This document shows, piece by piece, positions 1 to 11,159 of a stretch of 64,000 bases of DNA. The translations under genes and the position numbers were made by a program. Every line of letters begins with the position of its first letter. The stretch's first letter is position 1. The notes beneath the pieces were generated by a model. That model saw only the letters and a list, made by a program, of their open reading frames with translations. It had not been told where the DNA came from and made no database searches. Location: assembly GCA_029204225.1 (NCBI GenBank), contig CM055094.1, positions 31,719,841-31,783,840 on the forward strand, written 5' to 3'. The DNA is from Diphasiastrum complanatum (lineage: Eukaryota > Streptophyta > Lycopodiopsida > Lycopodiales > Lycopodiaceae).

Positions 1-1266
1 TAAGAGACTCCCTCTTTGAGAAGAGGAGCTTTTTGTGTATTGTACCTACTCCATGCTGAAATGAGAAGAGCCTCCACGAGTTTGGTGCATCCATTGAGCT
101 CCTTGATCATGCTTGTTTCTTGAGTGATGCATTCATGATCTTGCCCTTCCATCCTTTGCGTGTGGTTGTGGATAGTAGAGTGGATTAGTTTTCCTGCTTT
201 TCTAGAGTGGATTATATTTCATTTCTTGTTTGTGGATTAATGTAGGAATCAGCATTCTGGTAAACTAAATAGGCTGGGTTTGTGGTGTAGTTCTTGCATA
301 TCCCCTTACAACCCTGTTCTTGATGTTCTTGGGATGTCCAATAGTCAAAAGACTGGTTGGTTTCTTGATTCTTGGACTTCTTTCTTGTTTCAATTCTGTG
401 GATTAATGCAAGTGTAGTATGTTTAGAATCTGATTTCAAATTTATTTTTGCAACATTAGAGTAGGATTTTAGTCATTGTTCAACATTTTTGCATGCCGAT
501 CTGATGGTTGAACGTTTTGGCATGCATGATTAGCTTGTAATGAAAACCAGCAGGTTCAAACCACCATTTGATAGGTATTCATGCTCAAAAAACCCCAAAA
601 GTCTATTTCTTGACTTTTTGATGGTGTCCAATCCTAGCCAAACTTCATAAAAGCCTTAGGACAGCTTCATTACACCTCTAAAAATGTGCATGCAAAATAT
701 TGGCTATGAATTTTGAGAATTACTACAAAATTAGTCCAATTTTGACCAAAATTTGTGGGTCAAATCCACAAATAAGTGCAATCAGATCCAAATCCCTATA
801 AATTTATTACATGAAAGCACAACAAGTTCTTATTTCAATCAATTATGGATTCTGTAGCCCATTTCTAGTCCAAAATCCCCAATTTTTGGTCCAAAATCAC
901 TATCTAATCATCTCTTTGACTACTCAACCAACATGCAATCATTAGATCCAATCTATAATGACTGTAAAACAAAAAGTACAATCTGGAAAATGTACTAGAT
1001 TAGTAGCTATGATCAATTCCATGCAAAAAACTTGAATTCTAGGTGAAAAATCACAAAAAACCATCAAAAATCCATTAATTTCCATCAAAATCTAAGGAGA
1101 AAATCCATATTCATGATCTTTAGGCTTAAAGTACATCAAGGATCTGAGAAGCCACCTACTTGGAGGGCAATTCCATCACCTAGAAGCAAAAGCAAAGAGA
1201 TCCACCAAAAAAGCTGCAAACATCCAAGATCCTCAAGCCCCACCTCTTGATTGATGTGATCCAAGC
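1..1266. other. Non-coding AT-rich stretch, possible leader of a reverse-strand LTR element
   Basis: I see no supportable coding region here. Short frames are interrupted and match no family I know. Because a reverse-strand primer-binding-site relic lies at 1267-1278, this stretch may be the 5' leader of a decayed reverse-strand LTR retrotransposon. That is inference only. Confidence 0.3.
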
Positions 1267-1278
1267 TCTGATACCACT
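1267..1278 (-). other. Primer-binding-site relic (tRNA-iMet type), reverse strand
   Basis: Read on the reverse strand this is TGGTATCAGAGC, the 12 bases complementary to the 3' end of plant initiator tRNA-Met that prime Copia reverse transcription. The flank expected to be the LTR end does not finish in CA, so the element is probably decayed or the match is partial. Confidence 0.45.
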
Positions 1279-1736
1279 ATAACGATAGCCAAGTGAAGAT
1301 CTTCAAGAATCTTGTCACATGCAAACCAAAAGGACACCTGTGGAGCATAAACCACCCAACCAAAGAAAAAGACTAGTCAATACCCTAACCAATTCACCCC
1401 CAAGCCACAGCGAATGAATACAAGAGAGGAGAGGATCCTGGCGAGTTTCCGAGAGAATAATACCCTTAGAATCCCCATGCAATCCTATAATAAGCTATTG
1501 ACCTCCTATTCTTGCATTGTAGCAGTCAATCACCATGAAATAGGTTTGGGCCCGCATATGATTATTGATTACTTAATCGACCACGCCCAGAATGACGTAG
1601 CATAACTAATAACCACATACAATTGGAGTGACCGGCTATCTATGTCATGAATTATTTTGATTCCCCCAGTCGTGGACATGACAATATATGTTCTATGAAA
1701 AAAAATTCTAGCCATTAGTGATCACCCCCCCTCTCT

Positions 1737-1738
<2 letters not shown>

Positions 1739-1797
<59 letters not shown>
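1739..1797. repeat. (AT)n microsatellite
   Basis: An uninterrupted run of AT dinucleotides, about 29 units. Confidence 0.95.
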
Positions 1798-1799
<2 letters not shown>

Positions 1800-1869
1800 C
1801 AAGTCTAGAATCATTGATGATCGGGAATGTGTATTGGATCAATTTTGCAATAGATCACAATCTATTAGA

Positions 1870-1987
1870 ACCATGTCCCATACTTAAAAGGTGATTTTGT
1901 GTATGATGCTAATATGTGATCCCCTACGACCATGTCCCATACATATAAGGTGATCTTGTTTGAATGCTAATACCTTGCAATCTCGAG
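1870..1987. repeat. 59-bp tandem duplication
   Basis: Two diverged copies begin with ACCATGTCCCATAC at 1870 and 1929, a 59-bp period. A third more distant copy lies near 2278-2360. It is non-coding. The rest of 1800-3490 holds no gene I can support. Confidence 0.6.
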
Positions 1988-3490
1988 ATATTTTGTAGCT
2001 TGGTATCCACAAGTGTAGATCCCTTGGCAAGTCATGCTAGGATCTTTAAGAGTGGTATTGGAGCAAGTTGAGGCCTTGGGCTTGGGTGATTGTTGTGCTA
2101 TTCTACTTTTTCATGGGCACACAATTTGCAAATACTTGGGTGGAGTTATGTTGTGGTGTGAAAGTATGCATGCACACTTGGGTTTCTAAGGTTATGTCCT
2201 GAGTTGTGTGCAATAACCCTTTTTGGCAAGAGAGTGTGTGGGAGAAGTACTGGATTATATGTTAAGCTGATGAACAACCGTGTATCCTATACATATAATG
2301 TGAACTTGTCCACATTGTTCTTATCTTGAGATCTCAAGATATTCTATGCGCTTGGCATGCATGGGCATGAGTTCTCGTAGAGTATGCAAGGAGCTCTTCT
2401 ACAATTGTAGCCTTCTAATCTATACCAGTTCTCAAATAGGATAAGATATTGTCAACTCCAACCATAAGATTGAATGGAATGTTGATTGTTCAATGTTTTC
2501 TCTTAATAAATAATGGCTAAAGCTTTTTTGAAGATTCATACAGGTTTTTATGTAGGGTAAAGTCCTCATGAGGGGGATTTATGCCTCCCAAGAGCAATTG
2601 CTCGAAGGCATGGAAAAGCCCTACCTAGAAGCTTTACCCAATGTAAAGCACCATCAAAAATTTGAATGACTTTTTATTTGCCCTACATGAGCCAAAATGC
2701 CATGGCTATAGGCAGCTACCCAGACAAAACCTTAGCACAAAGAGGGATCAACATTTTGAGTAGTTGCTCACAATGTGATAGAAGCCATTTATGAGTAATT
2801 TTATGTTGGACGTAATGTTCCATATGTACAAAACACAAATGGTTGTATACCTACGAAACCAGTTACTAAGAAATTCTTTTCTTTCTCATAATGCTAGGTG
2901 CTCGGTATTTCTTTTATTCAAGAGACACCTCCAAAAGCAAAATTTTCATGTGAATTTAGAAGTAGAAATTTTGTGAGACTTTCCGCCACAACTCTCATGT
3001 GGATAGGCAAAACAAAATTGACACATCACATGAAAATTTTGATGAAATGTGCATGTGGATAGCCGATGATGGATTGTCACATGGCACATATACATTTTCT
3101 TTGAAATGTCCCTTGTGCTAGCTCTGTACACATGCACATCATTGAGTATCCACATGCACTTTTTGTAAAAAAAATTGACAAAAGTTTTTTAACAAAAGCA
3201 AAAAATGAAAATGCAAAAAAATATTCACATCAAATGCAAAAATCGTAATAATTCTCAAACTTGAAAACAATTGTTAGAAACAAAACATCTTTGCACCTTC
3301 CAATCTAGTATGAGAGCAGGGGACAACGGACCCCACCCCATCCCCCACTCGAAAGGTGCATATATACAAGATTTTATAGCAAAAAAATGTAAAATAAAAA
3401 TCACGTCGTGGAAGGATGCCTCCTCAAGGAAGGGTGTGTGCCCCTTTGCAACTTTTTGGTTATTGTGAATTGTGATCCATGATGGTGTAA

Positions 3491-3493
<3 letters not shown>

Positions 3494-3538
<45 letters not shown>
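3494..3538. repeat. (GA)n microsatellite
   Basis: Pure GA run upstream of the DUF828 gene. A second GA run lies at 3900-3926 immediately before its first recognisable exon and a third at 5562-5593 inside its last intron. Confidence 0.95.
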
Positions 3539-3541
<3 letters not shown>

Positions 3542-3899
3542 AGGCGAGGATAGTTTTGTTTTCTCTCATTGGTCCACATTTGCCCGAAAACTTATTTGAA
3601 GGATAGTTGAAATGTAGTTGAAGTGCATTGAAAATATGACATGTGGTTTTAGAAATTCCTCAAGAGAGCATGTGTCTTTAGAAATTTTTAGAAAGAGAGA
3701 GCGCAATTGGGGAGATGGTTTCAAATACACTATTATCTTAATGAAGTTCTTAAGCTTCGTGGACGTCTTAAAGGTTGCACCGTTTTAGTTTATGACGATA
3801 AGGGTTTTGCAATTGGGGAGAGGGAGAGCCAGGATTTTTCAATCAGGGTCTTTTTTAGGGTTTTTTAAAGTGAGATGAGAAATATCGATAATGTGAGTT

Positions 3900-3926
<27 letters not shown>
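3900..3926. repeat. (GA)n microsatellite next to the first DUF828 exon
   Basis: GA run ending in GCGCGCGAGAG. It translates as Arg-Glu repeats in the downstream frame, so the open frame here is repeat-derived rather than real N-terminal protein. Confidence 0.85.
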
Positions 3927-3930
<4 letters not shown>

Positions 3931-4011
3931 CGAGAGCTGAGTGTTTTGTTGTACTTTCATGCGTCGCAGTACTGTAGAGCTGTTTCATCGACAAACGAAC
4001 CACTACAACAA

Positions 4012-5554
4012 AAGTGGATCAGATGGATCAAAAACATGAAAGACAGATGCACAGAGATAAGTTTTTCTCAGAGTGCTCAAGTTCATGCAGCTGTTTCTGT
4101 TGCCGGTGTTGCTGCTGGGATAGCTGGAATCGCAATAGAATCTCCGACTTCACCTACTAATGATGGAGGGACTGAAATAAATATGGCCCTCGCTTCAGCA
4201 GCTTCTCTTGTTGCAACCCATTTCATGGATGTAGCTGAGAACATGGGTGCGAAACCTGAGCAAGTTTCATCGGTTATCCGTTCTGCTACAAATGTTAAAA
4301 CTACAAGAGATATGATGATTCTAACAGCATCAGCTGCAACAGGTATCTTGTTTTCACGAAAGTGAGTAGCTGAATTATTGCGCTATTTGTGTTTCTGCCA
4401 TTGGAAAAGTTTTCCCTTTCTGTGTCATGACGATTAAATGAATTTGATTTATCTTTCCTACAAAACATGGCAATGCTAGATCTGCTTGTTTTCTTCTTCA
4501 ATCGAATTTCTGAATTGCATTATGAGAGCAGTCAACTTGGAGACGTAATAGTTACTTTTTCATTGTTAGAAAATTGCTGGCACTCTGTCTGTCAACTTTG
4601 CTTAGCTAATCAGTATGGATGACTTGTATCATGCTTTGATATGTACAGTTGCAAATTTATTGATTTTAAGAAGATAATAATCAATTAGATAATATAGCGA
4701 TTGTGGTCTTTCATTGCGAGCTAGTTTGGCTATATAGATGATGAGTTAGAGGTTAGACCCCGTGTACAATCGTTTCTGGCATTTGGATACGATTATGATC
4801 ATAGCCCTGCGTGGAACAGCGACTTCAAGAGCTAGAAGTATGAAAGGGACTCGATTCTCGGCAGCAGTTGCACCTAACCAAAGGGAACAAAGACATTTAA
4901 ATAGCTTCAGCAGCAATATGGTCTGTGAGAATGTTGAGGCAGAGGATTACTACACTAGAGAATTGCTTGCTAAGGGCTATGAATTTCTCAACAGAACCAA
5001 AACTGGTAAATGAGCTCATTTTTTTCAGCTCTTTGGCATTTTGTTCACTTATTTTCATAAAGATTCAAAGCACTTGAGCATATAGTTCACCTTGTGAGTA
5101 AATATCTTTCAGATAGATATTCAACTCTGTTCACTACTTTTCGACCTTTTTACTGGTTTCTTCTAATACACGAGATACTAGTGATCCACTAACTGAGTAA
5201 TTCGCAAGTGAAATTATGTTTTGCATGCTTCAGGTAAATTACAATGGAGATTGGTTATTATATTTCTTGATAAGCGTGGTCAGGTAAAGTTTCATCCTAG
5301 GCGTTCTGTTCATTGTTCAGAAAATGTTATGTAGTTAGTTTTTACTTTTTGGTTCTCGACATTGACAATTAGGACTAATTCTGCAGGTTGTTTTGAAGCT
5401 TCAAAGAAAGCACATGGGTGGTTCGCTGAAGAAGACAAAGAAAAGTAAGTTGAATGTTTAAGGTGAATTACACTTGTTCTCATAAATATACAGTTGCTTT
5501 TGTATAGCTCATAGTTGAGATTTTAGAGTAATCGATCACAAAATCATGAGAGAG

Positions 5555-5595
<41 letters not shown>

Positions 5596-5810
5596 CTGAT
5601 TTAGTACTTGTTCAAGCAGGTATAATTGTAGGCATGAACCCACATATCCCATCTTGGCCAGAAAGGTGGTCAATTGGCAATCGAGAGCAGAGGCGATATT
5701 TTAGCTTAAAGACAACTCGAGGTTTTGAGGAATTTGAGTGTGAAAGTGTATATCTACACAGCCTCTGGACACAGGGAATATCAAATTTGTTATCAAAAAC
5801 AACTCACTAA
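4012..5810 (+). CDS. VAN3-binding / FORKED-like protein (DUF828 plus PH-like domain), 5' end not resolved
   Basis: Five exons with GT-AG junctions join in one frame: to 4342, 4805-5005, 5234-5283, 5387-5444 and 5620-5810 (stop TAA). Exon 1 carries the DUF828 core SAQVHAAVSVAGVAA and exon 2 ALRGTATSRARS. Exons 2-3 give LLAKGYEFLNRTKTGKLQW and exon 4 KLQRKHMGGSLKKTKK. Exon 5 gives EQRRYFSLKTTRG then LWTQGISNLL, the end of the plant PH-like domain. Family members bind phosphoinositides and the ARF-GAP VAN3 and act in auxin canalisation and vein patterning (family knowledge). The usual N-terminal SRSWSVSALEVSKAL block is not seen upstream; the first frame is open back through a GA repeat with no convincing start. 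The gene is therefore 5'-truncated, or has an upstream exon I cannot place. An acceptor-like GCGTCGCAG ending at 3969 could begin exon 1. No internal stop in the spliced frame, so it may be functional. Confidence 0.82.
5562..5593. repeat. (GA)n microsatellite in the last DUF828 intron
   Basis: GA run in the intron between 5444 and 5620, 26 bases upstream of the last acceptor. Confidence 0.85.
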
Positions 5811-6164
5811 CTTTATCATATCATGTGATAGAGTTGAGCTAGTGAGATGTTTTCATAACAAATTTGATTTCATAGAATCTTGCTCTCAGTGGTTTTTGGG
5901 GTCATATTGTATCGTTCGGTACTTACGAAATTAATCAAGAAAACAAATTTATTGAAGGACCCAATTGATTGAATCATGTCTTATCATTAGTCAATGTGTT
6001 CGCAAATGCTGGAGATTTCTATCTGTCGCTAAACATTTCGACGGCCAGCATGTTCCATCAACTCTTCAAAATGATTTTGGTCTCAATATTTCAGTAACTT
6101 CTTCCTCGGTGACATCCTCTTATTCTATAGCTTCTCAATTTATTCTTCTCATCTTTAATCCCCA

Positions 6165-6530
6165 AAACTAAGGGTAGTTCAGAGCTAGGCGATAACTTAG
6201 CACCTTCTCGATCTGCTCCTGAATAGTGCACTTGCAGGCTGTCTGACAAATCTCAGTCCCATCTGCTACGCATCCTTGAGCAAACCATGTCAAAGCTTCC
6301 AGATCAACATCCTCAGAGACAGGAGATGTACACATGCCTGCCTGAGATTTTTTTCAGCTGTGGAGCCTCGGCCGGTAAGGGAATAATCTGGGTCTGTGAT
6401 ATGAAGCCCGTTGGTGGCTACTATAATAAACACAGATTTCTTTGCACTATACCGGCGTCTATTTCTTCATGTACTTGGTTCAGAACCCTGTCATCAATTG
6501 CCACTGGCATTATGGAGATGATTTCCACGC
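6165..6530 (-). pseudogene. Possible reverse-strand coding relic (unrecognised)
   Basis: Two short reverse-strand frames have a coding-like composition. One runs from about 6530 to 6420 and contains HWLKCVEIISIMPVAIDD, faintly like a Gypsy integrase KWVEAIPM segment. The other runs from about 6340 to the stop at 6168-6170 and contains LTWFAQGCVADGTEICQTAC. They could be exons of one gene or retroelement debris. I do not recognise a family with confidence. Confidence 0.2.
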
Positions 6531-7212
6531 ACTTCAACCAGTGAAATCAAGTGAGAATTGATCAGAACCGACTGCGACTGCTGTCACATGCAGATCTGCA
6601 AAACTATCATTGAGACAACAGTGGGAATGACTGCTGGAAGCTGCACGTTATCGAGATATTAATGGAAACGACTGCTAGAAGCTGGTAATTTGTGCTGGCA
6701 AGATAAGAAGCAGCTCTAGGAAATAAAACATATTTTTGTTAGTGTTCTGGAAGACATCTTAAATTATGCAGCATCAACAATCAAGACAACCTATAAAAAT
6801 ATAGTAAACAATCACGTTCGCACTACAGAATTACGGTCATATTACATTCGTTGGTGTGAGAAATCGCACGTACAGAGTTATTCTAGTGTATATAATTTGT
6901 TCTTAGTGGAAACATTATGGGGTTACAAGAGATGGTCTATCTATGTTCGTGGTGTTCCTTCAAATAATGTACTTAGTCTGTCTGGTTTATGTAATGTATT
7001 ATTACATATTCTCATACATATCTTCAAAGAATGTCAATTTTGTTTGTTTTCGAAATTCTCTGCAGACTGAAAGAAAGCTATACATACAACAATCACAATC
7101 TGAAAATGGCACTTGCAGTTCGCTTTAATAACATCAGAAATTTGTATTGAATTTCTGGTTCATCAACATGAGAATAAATGCATAGAAACAGTGCCAAAAA
7201 CTACTCAAAACG

Positions 7213-7290
7213 GTAGTACTTAAGTACCCAAACTGAAGTACTAAAAAGTACCAAACAGGTACTATTCTAGAAAATATACAGTACTAAAAA
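7213..7290. repeat. Cluster of GTAC/AGTAC motifs with a 12-bp palindrome
   Basis: GTACTTAAGTAC is a perfect palindrome near the left end. Several further AGTAC or GTACT words follow within about 80 bases. No function is evident. Confidence 0.35.
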
Positions 7291-9041
7291 CTACTACTGC
7301 TGTCTACCACACAGACAGTGATCTATATTTTTACTAATATGTGCTAAACGTAGCTACTAGAAGTGGCTAAAAATCAGGCCTCTAATTTCTCTTAAAAAGC
7401 AGAAGGTAATGCCCCTATAAATCAGGGACTTGACTTCAATAGAAATTGGCACTTTGGTTATCAATCAGGACTGATATGAGCTGCATTTCTCTGCATTTGA
7501 TTTCCTCAAAAAGTCTTGAAAATTTCTTCAATGCTCTGGCTCCATGAGATAGCGCAAGGTTCTCAGCTTCTGCTTAAGATACGGTTGTGGTACTTTGCCT
7601 TTTGCTTATCCATCCAACTGCACCCCTGCTCAGCATAAAACAACATCTTTTGTAATTCAATGACATGAGTGTGAAAAAGAATGCAAAACGAGAATCTATC
7701 ACATGGTAGAAACTTTTTTCTGGATTGAATTTTGAGTGCAGATAATATTGTTTGAGAATAGAATAAACTTTTGTTTGGCGAAGAGGATTATGCTTTACTC
7801 AAGTGTATAAATCATGGACAAACTACTACAATAGAGAGTGCCTTAGCACTTCTCGTAGCAAAGGAACAATCTGATTGAGAGGCAGGAAGCAGGCCTTCAA
7901 ATAAAAGGTTGAAACATATTAAATTGATACATAGTCCTTTGAATTTATGTGATGAAGTATATCAAGATGGGCAAGGTAAAGTTGCTCATCCCCATATACT
8001 TAATTCTTCTTCGGAACACATTTTAGCTATGCACAAAAAGTTTGTAACAAGACATCTAAAAGATTTTGACTAGCCTTCAACATTGATATGCAATCCTATG
8101 GTTTTGGAGCATTGTACCACAATTCTGGTTTGACAAGCTTTTGCATTTCTCCTAGAAGCATTGTTAAATATGTGGAGTGCATTCATAAAATAAATGACAG
8201 TCGAAGGATACTAGCGAAGAATATGTACTCGTCTCCAGTTGGCAATCGATTGAACGATAACCTTGAATTTTATATATTATGTGTGGCTTAGCCTGATTTT
8301 CCATAAACTTGAGTCCAACCTGCATCATTTTGCATTAGACCCATTTTAAAGGTAAAAGAATGTTCCTTAAAGATCGTCCAAACTTTGGGGTAGTGATTTG
8401 ATCCTTCTTTTTTCACCTTTGCTAGACTAGAACTCTACCATTTCTTTGGGTTCAAAATGCATCCAAATTCTAATGTTCGAGTGTTCTATTCTCATTTTTA
8501 GTTAGCTTGTAAATGTCTTATGCTTTGTTTAGATGCAAAATTTTATCTTCAAGCTATGTAATATCTCTCACCGATCTAACCAAAAATATGCACAAAAGAG
8601 AAGAAGATTGAAAATCCTAGCAAATGGAGGTGGCAAAGAGAAACCTTTATGGGTTTCACATTCATAATGAATTGAAATATTGGTACATATAATAGGATCC
8701 AATTATACCGCCAGAATACATGAGCTATCACATTGACACTTTTCAAACGTAATTTCTTGTATATGCAAAAGTAAAAGTATCAAGCCTTTGGCATGCATGA
8801 AATTGTTTCTTGTAGCATATGGCTCTTCCACTACCATGTCATTTAATCACCATGATTGAAAAAACTATTAAATCAAAGAATTATGAATCTTAAATAGATG
8901 TCTTCAATCTTTAAGAGTGATTGATTTCATAGTTAGATCTATCTCATTGATTATCTACCTCCAATGCATTGAGATAAAGCCACAACCTTGATCTAGATAC
9001 TAACAGGAGCTATCAAAAGAATGTAAGAACTATCAAGGGCG

Positions 9042-9059
9042 ACTTCACACGTGTGAAGT
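9042..9059. promoter_or_regulatory. 18-bp perfect palindrome with a G-box core
   Basis: ACTTCACACGTGTGAAGT is a perfect palindrome centred on CACGTG. The same 14-base core, TTCACACGTGTGAA, recurs in the LTRs of two complete retroelements in this window. Confidence 0.7.
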
Positions 9060-9396
9060 ATAGTCCCTATATGGCCTGTGGATAGAGTGTGCATTCTGAG
9101 AGCAAGAGTACGTGTTACTATATAAAATGAGTCTTTGACCTTTAACTGGTTTGTGTGGTGCCCACCCCCATTTCTCGGGTGAAAATCATGCCTGGAGGAA
9201 GACCAAGGCTTATTATTGATGTCCTATGTCCAATGACTAGTATGTATTAGATAATGGTATTGGGAGGGCCATTAAAATAAATAATCTGGGACATGGGCAG
9301 CGAGTGGCAGAGGCCGCAAACTGGCTAGGGACTGGATTATTTATGGTAATGGCCCAACCAAATGGACATTACCTTACATAATTCACGTTCGTCCAA

Positions 9397-9399
<3 letters not shown>

Positions 9400-9477
<78 letters not shown>
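9400..9477. repeat. (CT)n microsatellite
   Basis: Uninterrupted CT run of about 78 bases. Confidence 0.95.
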
Positions 9478-9480
<3 letters not shown>

Positions 9481-9917
9481 ATTCATGTCAATTCATGCGT
9501 GAAAATTTGACTCATATGAACACTCATCTAGGGAATATCTTTCCTACTAAACCAAGAAACTAGGTCAATCCATCACTTTGTTGCTGACATTGAAATAAAC
9601 CCTTATTGCAAATACATTGCAAAGGATACCAACCTCTTTCTCAAATAAATAAGATAGGCAAAATATGATGGATCATGGAAAATACAAAATAGATAATAAT
9701 CAGTTTTGAAGCAGTCCATGGCTAACTAATTAAAAGAATGCTTAATCTATAATTTACAATTAGGATTAAGGCACTACGTGCTGTTGGCAGTCGCCTTCGG
9801 ACATTATTCGATTCTGTTATAGATTATGTCCGGTCATGATTCAATGTACTTGTTGATCCGCCAATAGTTGGATTGCGGCCGATTGTTCGAGGATGTCCAA
9901 ATAATCGAATCTAGTTA

Positions 9918-10020
9918 GATGGTTCGAGATGGTCGAACTATCAAGGATGGACGGGACAATCGAAGATGGCCGAATAATCAAGGATGGCCAAATAGTCAAA
10001 GGTGTCCGACCAATTGGAGA
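9918..10020. repeat. Degenerate ~19-20-bp minisatellite
   Basis: About five imperfect units of the type GATGGCCGAATAATCAAG run through this stretch. They keep a reading frame open for a while, but the peptide is repeat-derived. The preceding 9480-9900 shows no gene. Confidence 0.55.
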
Positions 10021-10172
10021 AACACTATCATTGATTCTTTTGTATTTCTACAAACTATCATAAAACAAATGTATGTTTGCAAAGTATGCAACTATACATG
10101 TATTTACAACAGCTAGTGAATGGATCTAGACTAGTAGAGAGATAGGAATGGAGAGGATAGAATACCAAAATG

Positions 10173-10184
10173 CCCCCCCCCCCC
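10173..10184. repeat. Poly-C tract
   Basis: A run of 12 C residues. Confidence 0.8.
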
Positions 10185-10254
10185 TTAATCTGGGTCCTTG
10201 AACACCTTGATTTTCAAATTCAAGATAGCACAAATTTTTTTGTGTGCTTCCTAA

Positions 10255-10400
10255 TTTAACCCTTTTGTAAATATATCAACTGCCATGTATGGGGTTCTGC
10301 AAAATTTCAGACTTACCTCATTGTTGAGTACTTTGCTCCTGATGTAGTGGTACTTAATCTGGATGTGCTTGCTCATCGACACTAGGAATGCAAAATAGTT
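10255..10400 (-). pseudogene. Copia RNase H fragment, reverse strand
   Basis: The reverse strand reads SKHIQIKYHYIRSKVLNNEV then VDIFTKGLN, matching the C-terminal Copia RNase H block (KHIEIRYHFIR...VADIFTKPL). Only the last roughly 50 codons are visible, ending in a stop. Relic of the end of a pol gene. Confidence 0.75.
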
Positions 10401-10639
10401 AGAATTAAAGGCTAGATCTCTATCTATTCAATCTAAGTGCAATCCTTGATGCTTGATAATTGATTAGAGATCCAAATGAGGTTCTACTATGAAGTTTTTT
10501 TTGGTGAAATAGGTAAATATTTTTTGTTTGACTTGAAATGGTTCAAAATCAACTATAGAGGATCAAATGCAACCATGAAAAAAAATTGTAGTGGATTTTT
10601 TTTATGGATTCAACCAGGACATTGAGGATGGACTTTTCA

Positions 10640-10800
10640 TCACAAATTTTATTGACAAAACCTCCATTTTTCGTGCACATACAAAACACATAAAGATTCA
10701 TCACCATTACATTAATGAAAAACTTCAAATTGGAAAGATTGGTCTACATGACAAACTTGTAAATGGTTATACAAAACCTCCTTGTACTGAAGTTTTAAAG
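10640..10800 (+). pseudogene. Copia RNase H fragment, forward strand
   Basis: The forward strand reads HTKHIKIHHHYINEKL and then KLVNGYTKPP, a diverged version of the same RNase H C-terminal block. It lies only about 240 bases from the oppositely oriented fragment at 10255-10400. The frame is open from about 10591 to 11067 but its remainder matches nothing known. Confidence 0.55.
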
Positions 10801-11159
10801 ACTAACGAACTAAGCGAAGCATTTGTGTATTTTGTTTATTTTCACTTGTTTATTTATTTTTGTTTTTTAGGACTAGATACTTTATCGTTGAGTATGTACC
10901 TTCAAAACAAAGGACACGCTTTCATTAAATATTGGTCTAATCCGCCGATATATCATCAATATACCAAAAATCTCAAACACTTCTATTTTTTCGCCACCAC
11001 TTTTCCATCACTTTTGCGCTCTGATTTCATGAATTTTTACGATCAAGCTCTCCTCCGCCATCACTAGTTTACCAATACAAGCGTCATGGCAATTGTATTC
11101 AAAACACACCCAAAGCCAATTTTACCGATTTTACAACCATTAGTTATACGAGCACGAAT

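Larger units (their letters stand above)
5811..9041. other. Intergenic DNA without a supportable intact gene
   Basis: Apart from the weak reverse-strand relic at 6165-6530 and a cluster of AGTAC motifs near 7213-7290, I see only short frames with no family match. A frame at about 8088-8291 is open for 67 codons but shows no recognisable motif. Confidence 0.5.

Noticed and set aside
3898-4011. An open frame encoding Arg-Glu repeats upstream of the DUF828 core, as its N-terminus
   Set aside because: It is the translation of a GA microsatellite, starts at a non-ATG codon, and resembles no DUF828 N-terminus.
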